Origin: Flavonifractor sp. An92
Lineage (GTDB): Bacteria > Bacillota > Clostridia > Oscillospirales > Oscillospiraceae
Length of the DNA: 64,000 nt
Direction: 5' to 3'
NCBI RefSeq assembly: GCF_002159175.1
Contig: NZ_NFGZ01000012.1
Span: 33,318 to 97,317 of the forward strand
Under the pieces are notes generated by a model that searched no databases, was not told the origin of the DNA, and saw nothing but the letters and a program-made list of their open reading frames with translations. A program made the position numbers and the translations under genes. Of this stretch, positions 8,450 to 17,060 are shown one piece after another (positions within the stretch are counted from its first letter, which is position 1; every line of letters starts with the position of its first letter).

Positions 8450-8587
8450 AGGATCCCCTCCTTTTCGTGAACGTGAAAGCCGCTTTCACCACTCAGAACA
8501 CGGCATAGGGCCGTCCGGTTTCAAAAACCGCCGGGAAACGGCGTTTCTGACGCTCCCTTTCCGACCCGCTTTTTCCAGAAATTAGGA

Positions 8588-8593
8588 TATAAT
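8588..8593 (+). promoter_or_regulatory. -10 box upstream of spoIIE
   Basis: A perfect TATAAT lies 31 nt before the spoIIE start. No good -35 box sits at 17 nt, which would fit an activator-dependent promoter (Spo0A acts on spoIIE in Bacillus), but no clear 0A box is visible. Confidence 0.45.
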
Positions 8594-8623
8594 GCTCCCT
8601 GCGAAGGAAGGGAGGAACCACTT

Positions 8624-10990
8624 ATGGCTACCAAAGATACGCTGCGCGCCCGGGCGGCGCGAATGCGGGAAGAGATGCAGGAGACGGGACGGCTGGTGCT
8701 GCGGGCCCCGGCGCTGGTGCGGGGGGCGGAGTGTACCATGCGCTTTCTGCTGGGGGCGGTGCTCTCGGGGGCGGAGATCTTTGGCGGCTATGCCCCCTTC
8801 GGCCTGGGGCTGGTGGCGGCCTCGGGGTCGGGGCTGGACGGCTTTGCCGCCCTGGTGGGAGGCTGCTTCGGCTATCTCACCTTCCAGGGCTTTGCCGATG
8901 GGCTGCGGTACGCCGCCGCCGCCATCCTCATCTTCTCGGTGGCCTTTGCCTTCTACGACATCCGGCCCTACCGGCAGGTGTGGTTCATGCCCACCGCCGC
9001 CGCCCTGATGGACGGCATCACCGGCTTCGTCTACCTCTCCGATGGGGGCTGGACCCCAGAGAGCGTCATCTTTTTCGCCACGGAGGTGCTCTTTGCCGGG
9101 GCGTCAGCCTACTTCTACCGCCTGGCCTTCTCCCCCTGGACCGACAACCGGGAGGACGAGCCCCTCACCCTGCGGCAGACCGTGTCCCTCCTCATCCTGG
9201 CGGGCACTTCCCTGCTGACCCTCTCCCGCATCACAGTGCTGGGGGACCTGTCCCTGGGGCGGACAGCGGCGGCCCTGGCGGTGATGCTCTGCGCCGGGGC
9301 GGGGGGCATCGGCCCGGGGGCCACGGTGGGAGTGGCCGTGGGCATCGGGATGGACCTGGCCTCCGGCGGGCTCCCCTTCTACGCCATGGCCTACGCCCTG
9401 TCCGGCGTGATGGCGGGCATCTTCCACCGGCAGGGGCGATTTGTGACCGCCCTGGCCTACGTGCTGGCCAACGCCGTGGCGGTGCTGTGGACGTGGAACA
9501 TGGGGGCGCAGATCTCCCTCCTCTATGAGGTATTCATCGCCTCGGTGCTCTTTCTCCTCACCCCGGAGCGGGCGGTGCGGCAGGTCCGCTCCCTCCTGGT
9601 GCGCCAGACCCGGCAGGACACCCAGAGCAAGGCCCGGGACTACGCCCGGCAGCGCCTGGAGGGGACAGCCCAGGCCTTCCGCACCCTCCACGACACCCTG
9701 CGCACCCAGTTCTCCGGCCCCGCCCCCAACGACAACGACACGGCGGCCATCTTCGACCGGGCGGCCAGCCGAGTGTGCAAAAACTGCTCTCTCCAGCTGG
9801 CCTGCTGGCAGCGGGACTATGTGACCACTTACAACGCCCTCAACGACGCCCTAGCCCCCATGCTGGAGCGGGGCCGGGGCGAGGGGGAGGATTTTCCGGC
9901 CCATTTCTCCAACCGGTGCATGAAATTCCCCCAGTTCCTCTCGGCGGTGAACGAGGAGCTGGCGGCCCTCTACTGCCGCCGGCAGTACAAGGCCCGCCTG
10001 ATGGAGAGCCGCTCGGCGGTGTGCCGGCAGTACGGGGAGCTGGCCACGGTGCTGGGCGCGGCGGCGGCGGAGCTCTCCGCCGAGCTCTCCCCCGACCCGG
10101 TGCGGGAGCGGCGGCTGCGCCAGCACTTCACCGCCCTGGGGGTGGAGGCCGAGCCCGCCGTGTTCTACGACCAGGCCGGGCACCTGCGCCTGGAGATCCA
10201 GGGCCCGGGCTTACAGCCCCTGCGCCGGGCGGACACGGCGGAAAAGCTCTCCAATCTGCTGGGGACCTCCCTCCGTATGGTGGAGGAGCTCCCGCCCCGC
10301 CGGGACCGGCTGGTGCTGGTACAGCGGGAGCCCTATCAGGCTCTGGCCGGGGTGGCGGCCCGGAAAAAGGACGGCGAGACGGTGTCCGGGGATACCGGCA
10401 CCTGGTTCAAGCGGGAGGACGGCAGTCTCTTCGTGCTCCTGTGCGACGGCATGGGCTCCGGCCCCGCCGCCCACCGGGAGAGCAGCGAGGCGGTGCGCCT
10501 GCTGGAAGAATTCCTCCGGGCGGGGGTGGAGCCCGGCGAGGCCCTGCACACCCTCAGCGCCGCGCTGGCGCTGCGTGGGGAGGCGTCGGGGGGCTTCACC
10601 ACCATCGACCTATTGCACCTGGATCTCTTCACCGGTGGCGCGGCGGTGTACAAGTACGGCGCGGCTCCCACCTATGTGAAAAAAGGCACCACCGTCAGCC
10701 GCTTCACCGGCGCCTCCCTCCCGGCGGGGCTCACCCCTGGGGAGGGCGCAGCCCCCGACGTGAGCCGCTTCCGGCTGGAGCCGGGGGACTGTGTGCTCAT
10801 GGTCTCCGACGGCGTGGCCGGAGGCGACAGGGACACCTGGTTAAGAGAGAAGCTGCGTTCCTTTGAGGCGGGCAGCCCCAAGGAGCTCACCCGGGTGTTG
10901 CTGGACGAGAGCGTCCGGCGGGGCGTAGGGCCCGACGACCGCACCGCAGTGCTCCTCCGCCTGGAGCGGAGAGAGGAAGCGAATGCATAA
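8624..10990 (+). CDS. spoIIE: stage II sporulation protein E, membrane PP2C phosphatase
   Basis: The 788-residue protein has the SpoIIE order: a cytoplasmic start, about ten membrane segments (residues about 40-320), a central regulatory region with a Cys cluster (RVCKNCSLQLACW), and a C-terminal PP2C phosphatase domain. The metal-binding motif LLCDGMGSG includes Asp608; the later motifs FTTIDLLHLDL, YKYGAAPTYV, VLMVSDGVAGG and PDDRTAVLLRL are present. SpoIIE dephosphorylates SpoIIAA to activate sigma F in the forespore and helps form the polar septum, so it is strong evidence for endospore formation. GGGAGG precedes the ATG. The gene stands alone, with a hairpin directly after it. Confidence 0.95.
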   Translation: MATKDTLRARAARMREEMQETGRLVLRAPALVRGAECTMRFLLGAVLSGAEIFGGYAPFGLGLVAASGSGLDGFAALVGGCFGYLTFQGFADGLRYAAAAILIFSVAFAFYDIRPYRQVWFMPTAAALMDGITGFVYLSDGGWTPESVIFFATEVLFAGASAYFYRLAFSPWTDNREDEPLTLRQTVSLLILAGTSLLTLSRITVLGDLSLGRTAAALAVMLCAGAGGIGPGATVGVAVGIGMDLASGGLPFYAMAYALSGVMAGIFHRQGRFVTALAYVLANAVAVLWTWNMGAQISLLYEVFIASVLFLLTPERAVRQVRSLLVRQTRQDTQSKARDYARQRLEGTAQAFRTLHDTLRTQFSGPAPNDNDTAAIFDRAASRVCKNCSLQLACWQRDYVTTYNALNDALAPMLERGRGEGEDFPAHFSNRCMKFPQFLSAVNEELAALYCRRQYKARLMESRSAVCRQYGELATVLGAAAAELSAELSPDPVRERRLRQHFTALGVEAEPAVFYDQAGHLRLEIQGPGLQPLRRADTAEKLSNLLGTSLRMVEELPPRRDRLVLVQREPYQALAGVAARKKDGETVSGDTGTWFKREDGSLFVLLCDGMGSGPAAHRESSEAVRLLEEFLRAGVEPGEALHTLSAALALRGEASGGFTTIDLLHLDLFTGGAAVYKYGAAPTYVKKGTTVSRFTGASLPAGLTPGEGAAPDVSRFRLEPGDCVLMVSDGVAGGDRDTWLREKLRSFEAGSPKELTRVLLDESVRRGVGPDDRTAVLLRLERREEANA

Positions 10991-11098
10991 GGCCGCCAAC
11001 ACGCTCAGTCTAGCGGAGCGGCGGCGGCCTGACAATGACAGATTTTTGGGGACGGAACCGTCCCCTTCTTCCCTCCCGGCGCTCCGGCGTCAGGAGGG
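10990..11098 (+). promoter_or_regulatory. structured leader before surface-cassette partner A
   Basis: Three hairpins lie in series. AGGCCGCC/GGCGGCCT (10990-11030) probably ends spoIIE transcription. GGGGACGG-AA-CCGTCCCC (11048-11065) is followed by TTCTT. CCCTCC (11071-11076) can pair with GGAGGG (11093-11098), the ribosome binding site of the next gene, around an inner CCGG/CCGG. The last two are repeated before the other partner genes. Confidence 0.55.
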
Positions 11099-11106
11099 AT
11101 GTTTTT

Positions 11107-12087
11107 ATGGCAGACTTTACGGCAAACTACGGGCTCCACCAGTGGGAGCCCACCGACCCGTTCCTGCGGGAGGATTTCAATCAGGACCTTTCCACCATCG
11201 ATGCTGCCCTGGGCCGGGCGGAGCGCAGCGCAGAGGCCAACGCCTACAACGTCTACAACCTGATGCTCCAGAACTACTATGAGAGCAAATACACCGGGTA
11301 TAAGAAGGCGCTCTTATTCGACGGTTTTGTGGATGAGAGCGGCATTGCAGAGAAGTCGGAGTGCCTGGTTTTCACAGATCAGGCAGTCCACCTTAACCGG
11401 AGTGGACAGAATGATGTTACCTTCCCCTATACCGACAACTATGGCTCCATCAACTTTGACATTCCATTTCCTTCACAGGTTCTCATGGGCGGCGGCAGAT
11501 TTACCGGCTGGACTGTCAAAACCAACGCACTGGATAGCCATGTTGGTTCTTTTACCGCCAATGTGGACTGCCGGGTAGAACTGGATGGCACCATAGTATT
11601 TGATGACACGCTTCCTTTGAAGTGTACGTCGTATGGAGGTGAACAGACCATGTCCCTACCCGTTCCCATTGAGGTGAGTGCCGGGACTGAGCTGGTTGTC
11701 CATCTCTACTGCTCCAATAACATCGTTGAACTTGCGCGCAGCAGCAGTACCCTTTGCGGTGTACTCCGCTTCATCCCCGCTGGTGGCACCGAGGCCTCTC
11801 TGGTCAGCCAGGATGCCGCTCTGCCCACCCGGGACCGCATCCTGGCTTGGGTGCGGCACAGCGGGGGCACCGTGGGTGTTACCATCCTGGATGGGGATAA
11901 GGAATTCCCCATGTCCCCCGCCGGGACCACGGAAACGGAAAACCTCCAGGGTCAGGCGTGCAGCGAAAGCACCTTTCTTCTGGACGATGTGCCCACGGCG
12001 GAGATACTGGCCGTCCGGCTGGAACTTGTCCTTTCGGAGGAAGAGAATGCCGCCAAGCTCTATGATTACGGCGTGGTGCTGTTATAA
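11107..12087 (+). CDS. surface-cassette partner protein A (phage-tail-like N-terminus)
   Basis: The 326-residue protein opens MADFTANYGLHQWEPTDPF and continues LREDFNQDLSTIDAALG, the first of four paralogues sharing this start and the following AYNVYNLMLQN and YTGYKKALLFDGF blocks (residues about 1-85). The rest is a divergent beta-rich region ending in an aliphatic -YDYGVVLL tail. The N-terminal pattern recalls proteins at the front of phage tail-fibre genes (NYxLxQWExTDxxLRxDFNxDxxKIDAAL); this link is recalled, not searched. There is no signal peptide. ATG 11107 has AGGAGGG upstream. It converges on SLH gene A with 60 bp between stop codons. Confidence 0.75.
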   Translation: MADFTANYGLHQWEPTDPFLREDFNQDLSTIDAALGRAERSAEANAYNVYNLMLQNYYESKYTGYKKALLFDGFVDESGIAEKSECLVFTDQAVHLNRSGQNDVTFPYTDNYGSINFDIPFPSQVLMGGGRFTGWTVKTNALDSHVGSFTANVDCRVELDGTIVFDDTLPLKCTSYGGEQTMSLPVPIEVSAGTELVVHLYCSNNIVELARSSSTLCGVLRFIPAGGTEASLVSQDAALPTRDRILAWVRHSGGTVGVTILDGDKEFPMSPAGTTETENLQGQACSESTFLLDDVPTAEILAVRLELVLSEEENAAKLYDYGVVLL

Positions 12088-12093
12088 GGGTAG

Positions 12094-12127
12094 AAAAAGA
12101 CCCCCGGGCAAAAGCCCGGGGGTCTTT
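12094..12127. terminator. bidirectional terminator of surface cassette A
   Basis: AAAGACCCCCGGGC (12096-12109), an AAAA loop and its complement (12114-12127) form a 14-bp stem with A and T runs on either side, between two convergent genes. Confidence 0.85.
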
Positions 12128-12147
12128 GAGGTCACAGAGAATAACGA

Positions 12148-15063
12148 TTACACCACAGTGACGGTGAAGTTATACTCGTAGACACGGCTGGTCATGCCAT
12201 CCTCGCTCACGGTGATGGTGACCTTCACAGCCTTAGCGCTGTCGCCGGTAGCAGCAGTGAAAACAGTGCCGCCGGAAGTCAGCTCAGCAGCCTCGGTGGC
12301 GGCAGCGTCGCCAGCCTTGGTGGAGAACTTGACGGTCTGATTGGCACCCTTGGTGAAGGTGACAGTCAGAGTATCGTTGTTGTTGGCGTCAGCCCAAGTA
12401 GCTTCCTTGTTGAAGGTAAACTTGATGGGGGCGGTCATGGCGGTCTGAGTGCCCTCCACGAAGGCCAGCTTCACAGCGCCGTTCTCGTCCAGGACCAGCT
12501 CGACCTTGTCATTGACAGCCATGTTGGTGTCGTAGACGGACTTGCTGTCCTCCACGTTCCACACAGCCACGCCGTTGGCCAGAGCCTTGCTGCCGGTGTT
12601 GGCGGCATCGTTGGTGATATCGCCGTAAGCCACGGAGCTGGTGCTCACATAGGTGACGACCTTGTCGCTGACCACGTTGTTGCTGGTGCACTCCACATAG
12701 CCGTTGCTGTCAGTGGTGTACTCGTAGGCAGTGTTCTTAGCATAGGTGCTCACGGTGCTCTTCACGGTGCCGGTGGTGCCGTCCTCAAAGACCACGGGGT
12801 AGGTGTAAGTATCCTTGCTGTTCTCCACGGAGTAGGAGTAGTTGCCGGTGATGTACAGGTACTTGGCAGCGGAGGAGTAGGTGGCGTTGTTCAGCTCCAG
12901 GTACATGGCCTTGGCCACGTTGGCAGCGCCGTCCACATAGTACACAGCGGAGCTGTTGGCAGCCTTAAAGGCCTTGTCGCTGGTGGACAGGTTGGACAGG
13001 CCGGTCACGATGGCGTAAGAACCGTCCTTGTTCTGCAGGAAGAAGATGGTGCTATCGTCCGCCACGACCTTGACATTGCCGAAGGTGTAGGTGCTGGTGT
13101 TGCGGTTCAGGTTGCCAGCGGTCACGGTGCTGGTGGTGGTGTTGTAGTTGCTGTTGACCTTGTTGGGCAGGCCGATGGTGACGGTGCCGTCATCGTTCAC
13201 AGTGTAGGACACGATGGTGTTCACAATGCCGTCGCCGGAGCCAGGAGTAAAGGTGGCGTCGTTGTTGGCGGAAGCGCCATCCAGGGTCTCAGCCATCCAG
13301 GCTTCCTTCTTGGCGTCGGTGTCAGCATCGCTAGACACGCCCCACTTCTTGGCGGAGGCCAGCAGGTTCACGTTGTAGGTAGCCTTGGTGCCGTCAGCCA
13401 GCAGCAGCTTGACCTGGCCGGACAGATCCTTCAGAGCGCCAGTAGTGGTAGCGCCGGAAGCCAGAACCACGGCGTAGTTGCCAATGGCCTCGTCGATGGT
13501 GTCATAAGCCAGCATGTTGCCAGCGGCATCCAGGTACAGGCGGTAGGTGTTGTTGACCATCTCGTTCAGCTTCTGGGTGTTGGGAGTGGTCAGATCAGTG
13601 GTCTTGTTGGCACCAGCGCCCACAGCGTACTTGGTGCCGTCGATGGTGACGGAGGGAGTGCTGCCGCTGTTGTAAGCGGTGACCTTGCCCTCAACAGTGT
13701 TGACCTTGGAGACAACATAGGTGCTGTCGTACTTGGTGACCAGGACATAGTCGCCCTTCACCACGTCCTTGTAGCCCACAACATCCTCGAAGTCCACGGA
13801 GCCGATGCCAGACAGGGTCAGCTTCTCGTCCTTCTCGTTGTAGACGGAGACCTTGGACAGGCCGGCGGTGTCGCGGATGATCAGGTCCACGGTGCCGTCG
13901 CCGTTGTTGTCGATGAAGCGGGTGTGCACGCCAGCGCTCTGGGTGGTGCCGTTGGAGGTGCCCTTAGCGTCGGAGGTGCTCTCAGTGTAGGTGTAGGTGG
14001 TGACATTGCCGGAAGGCATGGAGATGCCGGTACCCTTCAGAGCGTCCTTCACGTCGTCAGTCTTAACCATCTTGGAGTAGGTCTCCACAACGGTGGTCTT
14101 GTCAGACACGATGGGAGAGCCCAGGACGGTGGAGCTGCTGGCGTTGGGGGACAGAGCGTTCTGGAACTTCACGTAGATGACCACGCGCTGACCCACCAGG
14201 TCGTTGGACATGGAGATGGGGTACACGCCGTCATAGTTGTACTGACCATTGGTGCCATAGGTGTTGGTGTTGGTCAGCTGGGTCTTGCCAGTCTGAGTAG
14301 CAGTGTAGTTCTTATCGCCGTAGCTGATGCCGAACACCTCGTTGGCGGCCACAACACCCTCGACCTTCACAACGCCGAAGCGGTTGGCCAGCATGGTGCC
14401 GTTCTCAGTGGCATACAGGGTGCCGGAGTAGTCGCCCTGCAGGTTGCGGTACTCGACCTCCTGAGCCTGCACGCCGTTGTAGATCAGCTGAGCCACGTCG
14501 TCACGGCTGATGGTGGCGGAGGGGTTCAGGGTCTCCAGGCCGTCATACAGGTGGATCTTGGTGGCCAGGGTGTTGGTGGCCAGCTCCCAGTTGGCGCCGC
14601 CGATGCCCTCGAACTCGGGCTTGTAACCCAGAGCGCACAGGACCATCTTGGCAGCAGCGGAACCGGTCAGGGTGTCATCGGGCTTGAAGTTGCCGTCGCC
14701 CACGCCGGCGATGATGCCGAGGTTGGCGCAGTAGGCAATGTAGTTCTCAGCCCAGTGGCCCTGGGTGTCCTTGAAGTTGGACTTGATGTTGGAGCCCAGG
14801 ATGGGGTCCTTGCCGCCGCCCAGCATACGGGCGATCAGGGTGCAGGCCTCAGCACGGGTGAGGCTGCCGGTGGGATCATAGGAGCCATCGGACTTACCGG
14901 AGATGACGCCCAGGGAGACCATGGTGTTCACGGCCTCAGAGTTCTTGATCTCATCCTTGTCGGTGAAATCATTGAAGCTCGCAGCGGAAGCGCCGACGAC
15001 CATCAGGCCAAGAACCATGATGGAAGCCAGAGCCAGGCTGAGAGCCCGCTTGAGGTTTCTCAT
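12148..15063 (-). CDS. SLH-domain surface-layer protein A (subtype 1)
   Basis: The 971-residue protein has a Sec signal peptide (MRNLKRALSLALASIMVLGL, cut after ASA, about residue 27). Three SLH modules follow at about 28-80, 94-147 and 160-200 (GVISGKSDGSYDPTGSLTRA; FKDTQGHWAENYIAY; NPSATISRDDVAQLIYNG), which bind secondary wall polymers. The remaining 770 residues are Thr/Ser/Asn/Val-rich and beta-like, with a block near DVVGYKDVVKGDYVL shared by all four paralogues. Codons favour GCT, GTC and ACC, as in highly expressed genes. The leader before the ATG is nearly identical to that of SLH gene C. The gene converges with partner gene A. Confidence 0.92.
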   Translation of the reverse strand: MRNLKRALSLALASIMVLGLMVVGASAASFNDFTDKDEIKNSEAVNTMVSLGVISGKSDGSYDPTGSLTRAEACTLIARMLGGGKDPILGSNIKSNFKDTQGHWAENYIAYCANLGIIAGVGDGNFKPDDTLTGSAAAKMVLCALGYKPEFEGIGGANWELATNTLATKIHLYDGLETLNPSATISRDDVAQLIYNGVQAQEVEYRNLQGDYSGTLYATENGTMLANRFGVVKVEGVVAANEVFGISYGDKNYTATQTGKTQLTNTNTYGTNGQYNYDGVYPISMSNDLVGQRVVIYVKFQNALSPNASSSTVLGSPIVSDKTTVVETYSKMVKTDDVKDALKGTGISMPSGNVTTYTYTESTSDAKGTSNGTTQSAGVHTRFIDNNGDGTVDLIIRDTAGLSKVSVYNEKDEKLTLSGIGSVDFEDVVGYKDVVKGDYVLVTKYDSTYVVSKVNTVEGKVTAYNSGSTPSVTIDGTKYAVGAGANKTTDLTTPNTQKLNEMVNNTYRLYLDAAGNMLAYDTIDEAIGNYAVVLASGATTTGALKDLSGQVKLLLADGTKATYNVNLLASAKKWGVSSDADTDAKKEAWMAETLDGASANNDATFTPGSGDGIVNTIVSYTVNDDGTVTIGLPNKVNSNYNTTTSTVTAGNLNRNTSTYTFGNVKVVADDSTIFFLQNKDGSYAIVTGLSNLSTSDKAFKAANSSAVYYVDGAANVAKAMYLELNNATYSSAAKYLYITGNYSYSVENSKDTYTYPVVFEDGTTGTVKSTVSTYAKNTAYEYTTDSNGYVECTSNNVVSDKVVTYVSTSSVAYGDITNDAANTGSKALANGVAVWNVEDSKSVYDTNMAVNDKVELVLDENGAVKLAFVEGTQTAMTAPIKFTFNKEATWADANNNDTLTVTFTKGANQTVKFSTKAGDAAATEAAELTSGGTVFTAATGDSAKAVKVTITVSEDGMTSRVYEYNFTVTVV

Positions 15064-15375
15064 TTGGATTTCCTCCTTGTTCGATTTTTGAGGTCTTTCA
15101 GTTCATTTTCCCGTCTTTCTTTCGACATTTATTGCGAAATCGACGGTACAACGCCCCTTGCACGCTTTGTAAAGTTCTCAAAGTAGAATAATTACGAGGA
15201 AATAACCCAGTTTCGGCGCGAAAATATTCGATTGGTAGACATTTGGTAGACATATCTGCCTCACCAGAACGCAAAAAAGCCCGGAGCCATTGCAGCGCAA
15301 CAACTCCGGGCCTTTTTTCGGTTGACATTTGGTAGACATACCCGACGGGTAATGCGGGCAGGACGAGGATGCAAG
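15064..15375 (-). promoter_or_regulatory. upstream region of SLH gene A
   Basis: This 312-bp gap holds the conserved leader with AAGGAGG (15064 to about 15110), the box AGGGGCGTTGTACCGTCGA about 95-115 nt upstream of the start, and the 106-bp repeat element at 15234-15339. No clear sigma-A promoter is visible; the conserved box is the best candidate for the promoter or 5' end. Confidence 0.5.
15234..15339 (-). repeat. 106-bp TGTCWACC element, copy A
   Basis: Read on the minus strand, ATGTCTACCAAATGTCAACC (15339-15320) and ATGTCTACCAAATGTCTACC (15253-15234) are tandem octamers with an 11-bp period whose starts are exactly 86 bp apart. Between them a GCCCGGAG/CTCCGGGC hairpin (15279-15312) with A- and T-runs resembles an intrinsic terminator and could end the upstream Nudix gene. 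About 61 of the 66 inner bases match copy D. A related copy is at 27612-27717. Confidence 0.75.
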
Positions 15376-16032
15376 TCATCCTCTCCGGCAGAGATACTGG
15401 GCATATGCTGCCAGGGTCAGCCCGTCCGTGATGGTGCCATCGGCGATCTGGGCCTGCAATTCCGCCTCGGTTACCCAGCGCAGGCCGTGGATACCTTCCC
15501 CGTTGTCCGCGGGCACGGCGGCGTCCCCGTCCACCTGTGCCAGAAAGACCTGCACCCGTCCGGCACTCAGGCCGGTATCGGACTGGATGTCCCCCAGATA
15601 GACCAGAGTGCCAGGGTCCACATGGGCGCCGATCTCCTCCCGCAGCTCTTTTGCGGCATTTTCCGCGGGCGTCAGGTCCTCGGCAAACCCCCGGGGGAAT
15701 TCCCCGCCGCTCTCCGCGCGGGGCGGGTGGCGGAAGATGGACAGCAGTCCGAACCGCTCCCCACAGCGCGGGATGACCACGACGCCGTTGCTGTCGCTGT
15801 GGGGATAGATCACCCGGGCATAGGTGTAGAGCCGTTCCCCTGCCCCCACGCACAGGTCCGCCAGTACCAGATAATAGGGGGAATTATCGTAAACCACGCC
15901 GACGGCTTTCCCGGTGGCGGCGGCAAAGGCGCGCAGCGTTTCTTCTTCCAGACACAGCGGGATCTGTTCCGAGGGGGAAAACAGCTCCGGGCGCTGGGCG
16001 GCCAGGTGCAGATATTGGGTAATGGGGTCCAT
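15376..16032 (-). CDS. Nudix hydrolase
   Basis: The 218-residue protein contains a Nudix signature around PRGFAEDLTPAENAAKELREE and IG, where Lys replaces the usual Arg of the REUxEE core and the loop looks one residue short. Nudix enzymes split nucleoside diphosphates linked to another group. The ERLYTYARVIYPHSDSNGVV strand and the ADP-sugar-like layout suggest an ADP-ribose/NADH-type substrate, but this is not certain. GGAGG precedes ATG 16032. It lies between tmRNA and SLH gene A, with terminators on both sides, so it is probably monocistronic. Confidence 0.75.
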   Translation of the reverse strand: MDPITQYLHLAAQRPELFSPSEQIPLCLEEETLRAFAAATGKAVGVVYDNSPYYLVLADLCVGAGERLYTYARVIYPHSDSNGVVVIPRCGERFGLLSIFRHPPRAESGGEFPRGFAEDLTPAENAAKELREEIGAHVDPGTLVYLGDIQSDTGLSAGRVQVFLAQVDGDAAVPADNGEGIHGLRWVTEAELQAQIADGTITDGLTLAAYAQYLCRRG

Positions 16033-16085
16033 AGCGTATTCCTCCTTTGGAGCCGTATCGTTGTTCCTGGAATCATTCCCTTATA

Positions 16086-16117
16086 AAAATAACCACACCT
16101 TGCGGTGTGGTTATTTT
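16086..16117. terminator. terminator of the tmRNA gene
   Basis: AAAATAACCACACC (16086-16099), a TTGC loop and GGTGTGGTTATTTT (16104-16117) form a 14-bp stem just beyond the tmRNA 3' end; on the minus strand its 3' arm ends in GGTTATTTT. Confidence 0.85.
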
Positions 16118-16118
16118 C

Positions 16119-16466
16119 TGGTGGAGGCGGGGGGAGTCGAACCCCCGTCCGAAAACGCTTCAACAAGAACTTCTCCGGGCGCAGACGGTTATTTGCATTC
16201 CCGCACCCCAGCGTGAGCCGTCACACTCAGGGGATTGGTAGCTTCATGATTCATGGTGCGCTCAAAGCTTTGCGCACGCACGGGCACCACTAAACGACGC
16301 CCCATCCCGGCTCGTGGTCCTTCCGGGCGGGACGGCCGCTAATTAAGCAGCGGCGAGAACGACGTTATCGTTGTTCTTTAATTTATAAGTTGCCCATTTT
16401 AAGGATGTTAGGCGCATCCGCCCGCTATTCCGGCCTCTACGTCCCCGTCGAAACCAGTACGCCCCC
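16119..16466 (-). ncRNA. ssrA: transfer-messenger RNA (tmRNA)
   Basis: Read on the minus strand the gene starts GGGGGCGTACTGGTTTCGAC and ends with a T-arm (GTTCGACTCCCCCCG...) and CGCCTCCACCA, so the 5' GGGGGCG and 3' CGCCTCC pair as the acceptor stem and CCA is encoded. The length is 348 nt. The tag frame resumes at GCA and reads A-TYKLKNNDNVVLAAA followed by TAA, near 16345-16395. With SmpB the RNA rescues stalled ribosomes and marks the unfinished protein for proteolysis. smpB lies 0.6 kb upstream on the same strand. Confidence 0.97.
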
Positions 16467-16471
16467 GTAGA

Positions 16472-16494
16472 GCGGCGCGGCTCTGCCGCGCCGC
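16472..16494 (-). terminator. hairpin between the cyclophilin gene and tmRNA
   Basis: GCGGCGCGG (16472-16480) pairs with CCGCGCCGC (16486-16494). It lacks a T-run and sits 6 nt before the tmRNA 5' end, so it may end the cyclophilin transcript or mark 5' processing of tmRNA. Confidence 0.4.
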
Positions 16495-16515
16495 GACAGG
16501 TAACGATTCTTTGCT

Positions 16516-17040
16516 TTAGCACTTCTCAGGCGCGGGGTAGTCCACACCGAAGGTCTCCACGGTGACGGACTTGATCCGCTGGTCCTCCAGAGGCTTATCC
16601 ATGTAGTCCCGCTTGGCATTGACGATGGCGTCGGCCACCTCCATGCCCTCGATCACCTTACCGAAGGCGGCGTAGTCGCCGTCCAGGTGGGGAGCCTTCT
16701 CCACCATGATGAAGAACTGGCTGCCGGCGGAGTTGGGGTGCATGGCGCGGGCCATGGACAGCACGCCCCGGTCATGCTTCAGGGTGTTCTGCTTAAAACC
16801 GTTGCGGGCGAACTCGCCCTTGATGGAGTAGCCGGGGCCGCCCATGCCGTTGCCGTTGGGACAGCCGCCCTGGATCATGAAGCCGGGGATGACCCGGTGG
16901 AAGATCAGGCCGTTATAAAAGCCCTTCTGCACCAGGCTGATGAAGTTGTTCACCGAGTTGGGGGCGATCTCCGGGTAGAGCTCGGCCACCATCTTGCCCC
17001 CGTTTTCCATCTCAAAGGTCACAATGGGATTCTGAGCCAT
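16516..17040 (-). CDS. ppiB: cyclophilin-type peptidyl-prolyl cis-trans isomerase
   Basis: The 174-residue protein has the cyclophilin core: LYPEIAPNSVNNFISL, the active-site FHRVIPGFMIQGG, GVLSMAR, SAGSQFFI and LDGDYAAFGKVIEG. It has no signal peptide, so it is a cytoplasmic proline isomerase that assists folding. It lies 20 bp downstream of smpB and upstream of ssrA, all on the minus strand. The neighbourhood suggests co-expression with ribosome rescue, but a direct link is only inferred from position. Confidence 0.93.
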   Translation of the reverse strand: MAQNPIVTFEMENGGKMVAELYPEIAPNSVNNFISLVQKGFYNGLIFHRVIPGFMIQGGCPNGNGMGGPGYSIKGEFARNGFKQNTLKHDRGVLSMARAMHPNSAGSQFFIMVEKAPHLDGDYAAFGKVIEGMEVADAIVNAKRDYMDKPLEDQRIKSVTVETFGVDYPAPEKC

Positions 17041-17060
17041 GGGAACACACGTCCTTTCGC

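Noticed and set aside
15234..15339. Repeated TGTCTACC units considered as a CRISPR array
   Set aside because: Only four octamers with 3-bp and 66-bp gaps; no 25-40 bp repeats, no unique spacers and no cas genes.
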